Source: Candidatus Hermodarchaeota archaeon
GTDB lineage: Archaea > Asgardarchaeota > Hermodarchaeia > Hermodarchaeales > Hermodarchaeaceae
DNA length: 15,013 bases
NCBI GenBank assembly: GCA_016840595.1
Contig: JAEOSA010000029.1
Span: 1-15,013 of the forward strand
Direction: 5' to 3'
The translations under genes and the position numbers were made by a program. This document shows positions 11,842 through 15,013 of the stretch, in pieces; positions within the stretch are counted from its first letter, which is position 1; each line of letters begins with the position of its first letter. The notes beneath the pieces were generated by a model. That model was not told where the DNA came from and did no database searches. It saw only the letters and a program-made list of their open reading frames with translations.

Positions 11842-13005
11842 CTAGTTCGAGCTAATCATAGACAGAAGTTGTTTCTGAATAGCAACCAACTTAGGTCGAC
11901 TTGACTCATCTAAAGATTCTCTTAATGGCCATAATTTCTGGAAAATTGTGCGAACTTCCTTTTCAGAAAGAATATCAAGATTGTGGCTAGTTTCCAAAAC
12001 ATAGACCAGGTCAATGAACGCCTCCGTTGTTATCGATGATAACGGTTCAGACAAAATTTTCTTGATTAATGCCCTTTCCTCATCAACCAACAATTTGTCT
12101 TCCTGTTTGAAGAACTGATCCAGCTGTTCAAGATCACGCTGTGAAATTATCCACCCACTTCCTCCCAGATTCTCTTCAAGGTGCTTTATCTTAGAAGAAC
12201 CTGTAAGTGCACAGATGATACTAGGTTGGGCTAGAACCCACGCAATAGCGACCTGTACAGGTGTTCTTTCATATTTTTGGGCTAGACTAACAAATTGGTC
12301 TTTAATCACTAACCCGGATTGAAATCGCGCTCGTTGAAAGAGCGGATCCATATTTCGGATATCTCCCGGTTCAAATTGGGTCTCTGGTCCATACTTGCCT
12401 GTTAATATTCCTCGACCCGTCGTACTAAATGCAATCCCTGCCACGTTTTCCGATTGACATAAGGGTAAAAGATCAGTTCGGGATTTACGGGCCACTGCGC
12501 TTAGTTCCATTAATAAAGTAAAAGGGTCACCGAGTTTGCAATATTGCCTCACACGCTCAGTAGGTAAGTGGCCTACGCCATAATATCGGATTTTGCCTTT
12601 GTCTACCAGTTCATCTAGAGCTCTAACTGTCTCTTCGACTGGGGTGGTTGGATCATCAAAATGAACTTGGTAAATGTCGATGTAGTCGGTTTGAAGATTT
12701 TTAAGGCTAAGGTCACAGGCTTCAATGATATAGTCCTTTGAGAGATTGAACTTCGTTCCTTCTCGAATACTAACTTTCGTTGCTAGGAGGATATCATCAC
12801 GATAAGGTTTGACCGTAGCTCCGAGTATCTTTTCTGCGTCTCCATAACCTTCCGCCGTATCAAAAAAGTTCACACCTAATTCATGGGCATGGCGAAGCAT
12901 CCGTTGAAATCCTTTGATATCAACTTTTCCGTAAGCTCCACTTAACGCGTAGCAGCCCACGCCTATTTCAGAAATCTTTAGATTTCTGTGACTCCGATAC
13001 TCCAT
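11842..13005 (-). CDS. Aldo/keto reductase with C-terminal helical extension
   Basis: A 387-residue protein. Residues 1-300 form the AKR (beta/alpha)8 barrel, an NAD(P)H-dependent carbonyl reductase. The catalytic tetrad is Asp49 and Tyr54 (FFDTAEGYG), Lys77 (LLATKVSI) and His115 (YQVHFDDP). GVG at 143-145 and TGSSKIKHLEEN (268-279) are the cofactor motifs, the latter binding the adenine 2'-phosphate in relatives. Residues 301-387 are an extra region without a motif I know, predicted mostly helical (SSITTEAFIDLVYVLETS, SEKEVRTIFQKLWPLRESL). There are no CxxxCxxC clusters, so it is not the ferredoxin-type AKR. Substrate unknown. ATG 13005 gives the normal N-terminus, but upstream SD pairing is poor. 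It follows pncB on the same strand after 58 bp and may be co-transcribed. Confidence 0.9.
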   Translation of the reverse strand: MEYRSHRNLKISEIGVGCYALSGAYGKVDIKGFQRMLRHAHELGVNFFDTAEGYGDAEKILGATVKPYRDDILLATKVSIREGTKFNLSKDYIIEACDLSLKNLQTDYIDIYQVHFDDPTTPVEETVRALDELVDKGKIRYYGVGHLPTERVRQYCKLGDPFTLLMELSAVARKSRTDLLPLCQSENVAGIAFSTTGRGILTGKYGPETQFEPGDIRNMDPLFQRARFQSGLVIKDQFVSLAQKYERTPVQVAIAWVLAQPSIICALTGSSKIKHLEENLGGSGWIISQRDLEQLDQFFKQEDKLLVDEERALIKKILSEPLSSITTEAFIDLVYVLETSHNLDILSEKEVRTIFQKLWPLRESLDESSRPKLVAIQKQLLSMISSN

Positions 13006-13063
13006 GCAAATGCAAAGAGAGCACTTTCAGAAAATAGTTTGTGCTTTTAGAAGAATTCACTGG

Positions 13064-14467
13064 TTATTCAGTTTGAAGAGAAGAACTAGCTTGTTCCAGT
13101 TGGGGGCTGAGTTTAACAGGGTAGATAGGTGAATCGGAGAGTAATCGATAGGGCTTTGGTAAACGGTTGAGTTGCTGTGTACAATACTCTCGACTTTCTT
13201 CCAGTGTCGGGAAGTGATACACCAGGCGTCCCTGTTCGATGATGGGAATCAATAAGGGTTCTGCGTCAGCAATCGACTCGTCCCATCTTGAAATAACATC
13301 ACGATTAAACAGGCTATCGTCATCCAAAAGGCGATTAATCTGCTTGCGATAAGGTACCAATATCTTATCTGCACTGAGTTTAGTCTTTGGAATAGGATGA
13401 CCGTCCTTTCCAATGCGCTCGACGAGTTTATACACGCCTGGTAGCGCTGAAACACCTCCTTCTCGCGTAATGGGATTGAAGTTAGCACCTGTAACTAGCC
13501 GGGTTCCGACACCAAATCCATCAATCGGGGCCTTTTCGCGAATCATCTCCTCAATTCGATATTCATCAAGATCGCTACTTGCGAAAATCTTCACATCTTC
13601 AAATCCAGCTTTGTCCAATATCTTTCGTGCTTCAAGACTAAGAGATACTAAATCTCCACTATCTAATCTTATTCCTTGTAATTTGTATCCTTGGTCGCGA
13701 AGCTCTTTACCAATAATGATGGCATTTCGCACTCCTTCTAACGAGTCGTAAGTATCGACCAGAAGGATGGTGTTATGGGGGAAAGATTTGCCATATTCAC
13801 GAAATGCCTCAAGTTCGGTTGGACGATTCATGATAAAGGCATGGGGCATGGTGCCAATATACGGAATACCCCATTTCTTACCTGCCAGTACTAGCGATGT
13901 GCCCGTCGCCCCTGCTAAATAGGCTGCCCGAGCTGCAAGAATGGCGGCATCACGTCCATGAGCGCGTCGAGCGCCAAAATCCACTATTGTTCGATGCTCT
14001 GCAATGTCAACCATTCGTGTAGTTTTCGTAGCCACAAGTGACTGGAAGTTCATAACGTTAAGCAAATACGTTTCAAGAATTTGGACTTCAATGGTGGGAC
14101 CTGTGACATTGATGATTGGCTCGTTAGGAAAGACAATAGTTCCCTCAGGCACTGCATGAATATCTCCACTAAATTTGAAGTTCATGAGGTAGTCTAAGAA
14201 CCCATTTTTGAAATCCGGACCCGAAGTTGCTTCCAGCCACCCCAAATCTTTCTCTTCAAATCGCAGATTCATGATAAAGGCGATGACTTGTTCAAGACCC
14301 GTGGCAACAAGGTAGCTTCCAAAGGGTAACCGTCGGACAAAATACTCTTGCGTGACGACAGCATGATTGTCATGATCGAAATCGGTTTTCGCACTGGTTA
14401 ACTCATAATAATCTAGAAACAAAGCCAGCTCATTTGGTGTGATTAATCCTAACCTTGGCTGTGGCAT
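13064..14467 (-). CDS. pncB: Nicotinate phosphoribosyltransferase
   Basis: A 467-residue cytoplasmic enzyme of NAD salvage: nicotinate + PRPP (+ ATP) to nicotinate mononucleotide. The N-terminal block ALFLDYYELT (about 15-24) and FFVRR-like YFVRRLPFGSYLVATGLEQ mark the family. DFGARRAHG (163-171), GTMPHAF with His209 (the position phosphorylated in the Salmonella enzyme), LLVDTYDSLEGV (235-246), IRLDSGDL (266-273) and the phosphate-binding region GFGVGTRLVTG follow. The C-terminal tail is somewhat short and polar. The ATG at 14465-14467 is preceded by GGAGGT at 7 nt; the same frame also has a TTG 8 codons upstream, but that lacks its own SD. With the nicotinamidase-like gene at 11270 it would complete nicotinamide to NaMN conversion. 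Confidence 0.95.
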   Translation of the reverse strand: MPQPRLGLITPNELALFLDYYELTSAKTDFDHDNHAVVTQEYFVRRLPFGSYLVATGLEQVIAFIMNLRFEEKDLGWLEATSGPDFKNGFLDYLMNFKFSGDIHAVPEGTIVFPNEPIINVTGPTIEVQILETYLLNVMNFQSLVATKTTRMVDIAEHRTIVDFGARRAHGRDAAILAARAAYLAGATGTSLVLAGKKWGIPYIGTMPHAFIMNRPTELEAFREYGKSFPHNTILLVDTYDSLEGVRNAIIIGKELRDQGYKLQGIRLDSGDLVSLSLEARKILDKAGFEDVKIFASSDLDEYRIEEMIREKAPIDGFGVGTRLVTGANFNPITREGGVSALPGVYKLVERIGKDGHPIPKTKLSADKILVPYRKQINRLLDDDSLFNRDVISRWDESIADAEPLLIPIIEQGRLVYHFPTLEESREYCTQQLNRLPKPYRLLSDSPIYPVKLSPQLEQASSSLQTE

Positions 14468-14498
14468 GCCAGTTACCTCCAAGAACTCCAATGATTAC

Positions 14499-14536
14499 GC
14501 CTAGATGCGGGGTTGCCCGTTCAAAAGCGTTTAGGC
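14499..14536 (+). other. Stem-loop in the pncB/peroxiredoxin divergent region
   Basis: GCCTAGATGC (14499-14508) pairs with GCGTTTAGGC (14527-14536) over 10 bp with two G-U wobbles if read as + strand RNA. GGG/CCC (14509-14511 with 14516-14518) stacks on it, leaving a bulge GTTCAAAA. On the minus strand two A-C mismatches appear, so the + transcript folds better. It begins 32 bp from the pncB start and ends 94 nt before the peroxiredoxin GTG. Function unknown: leader structure, small RNA or chance. Confidence 0.3.
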
Positions 14537-14630
14537 AAAGACCCCATAGTAAGACCGTGGAGTATTTCCGTTATCTTATGAAAAGGCTTTTGGCAAAACA
14601 CACACATTAACCCGTTTAGGAGGAAAACTT

Positions 14631-15013
14631 GTGTCTTCACGATTACAAATTGGCCAATCCGCCCCCCCGATCAAACTCTATGATGCAGATCTCAAACAAA
14701 GAACACTCAAAGAATTCAAAGGTCAGATTGTTGTCCTGGCATTCTTTCCAGGCGCTTTTACTGAAGTCTGCACACGAGAGTTATGTCATTTCAGAGACTC
14801 CTTAGCCAACTTCGAATCCATGAGTGCACAGATTCTAGCTATCAGTGTGAATGATCCTTTCACTAATCACGCCTTCAAGGAACAAAACCGGCTCATGTTC
14901 CCAATCCTTAGTGACTACAACCGAGTAGTCGTCCGTGCCTATGATGTCGTCCAGGATGGATTAGGAAAACTCAAAGACTACACAGCAGCTAAACGAGCAG
15001 TATTCGTAATCAG
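14631..15013 (+). CDS. BCP/PrxQ-type peroxiredoxin (5' part, cut by the window end)
   Basis: 127 complete codons are visible, and the frame is open to the edge. The thioredoxin-fold start LQIGQSAPPIKLYDAD leads to FFPGAFTEVCTRELC (38-52). This contains the Prx active site P40-xxx-T44-xx-C47, with Cys47 as the peroxidatic cysteine, and Cys52 five residues later, the resolving cysteine position of BCP/PrxQ enzymes. AISVNDPFTNHAFKEQN (75-91) and FPILSDYNR are the usual following blocks, and KRAVFVI near the edge carries the conserved Arg region. The enzyme reduces H2O2 and organic peroxides using thioredoxin-like donors. The GTG start is fixed by AGGAGG at 14618-14623, 7 nt upstream. It is divergent from pncB and near the ferritin block, fitting oxidative-stress defence. 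Confidence 0.92.
   Translation, partial: MSSRLQIGQSAPPIKLYDADLKQRTLKEFKGQIVVLAFFPGAFTEVCTRELCHFRDSLANFESMSAQILAISVNDPFTNHAFKEQNRLMFPILSDYNRVVVRAYDVVQDGLGKLKDYTAAKRAVFVI

Noticed and set aside
14504..14545. GGGTT...GTTCAAAA resembling a tRNA T-arm
   Set aside because: There is no acceptor, D-arm or anticodon arm at tRNA spacing around it.

Overview
The window is ordinary protein-coding DNA from an archaeon. Lineage markers are a PDCD5-family DNA-binding protein, an Alba chromatin protein, TATA/BRE-type promoters (clearest at 611-618, 10554-10563 and 11156-11165), Shine-Dalgarno motifs of the GGAGGT type, and several TTG/GTG starts. Asgard archaea are a plausible guess, because of the lysine-rich Alba tail and the surface-anchored glutaminyl-cyclase-like enzyme, but no single gene proves it. 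I see no rRNA, tRNA, CRISPR array, transposase or phage gene.

Layout. A probable 3' end of a + strand gene (1-111) converges on PDCD5 (177-569, -). PDCD5 is divergent from a membrane-anchored M28/glutaminyl-cyclase-like metalloenzyme (675-1760, +). Then come Alba with a histone-like lysine-rich N-tail (1945-2364, +) and a PfkB sugar/nucleoside kinase (2579-3571, +). The kinase overlaps tail-to-tail with a YtcJ-type amidohydrolase (3560-5119, -). A divergent region with a perfect 16-bp palindrome separates the amidohydrolase from a small exported protein (5261-5665) and an unrecognised protein (5736-6272). On the minus strand follow a class I methyltransferase and a multi-pass membrane protein (6280-7714).

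From 7905 to 11103 lies an iron/oxygen-handling block: a hemerythrin-like HHE protein, a divergent EamA/DMT transporter, two tandem bacterioferritin-like paralogues and a classical non-haem ferritin. Next are a nicotinamidase-like cysteine hydrolase (11270-11809, +), an aldo/keto reductase with a C-terminal helical extension (11842-13005, -), nicotinate phosphoribosyltransferase (13064-14467, -) and the 5' part of a BCP/PrxQ-type peroxiredoxin (14631 to the window end, +).

How the genes may work together. The right half reads as redox and iron homeostasis: O2/iron binding (hemerythrin), iron storage (three ferritin-superfamily genes), peroxide removal (peroxiredoxin) and NAD salvage (nicotinamide to nicotinate to NaMN). 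The left half holds chromatin and housekeeping genes plus a peptidase-type enzyme, a kinase and an amidohydrolase with no evident common pathway. The most notable non-coding signals are a hairpin that hides the hemerythrin Shine-Dalgarno, two palindromes in divergent promoters, a strong hairpin after Alba, and a 54-bp perfectly conserved tract shared by the tandem bacterioferritin-like genes that looks like gene conversion.
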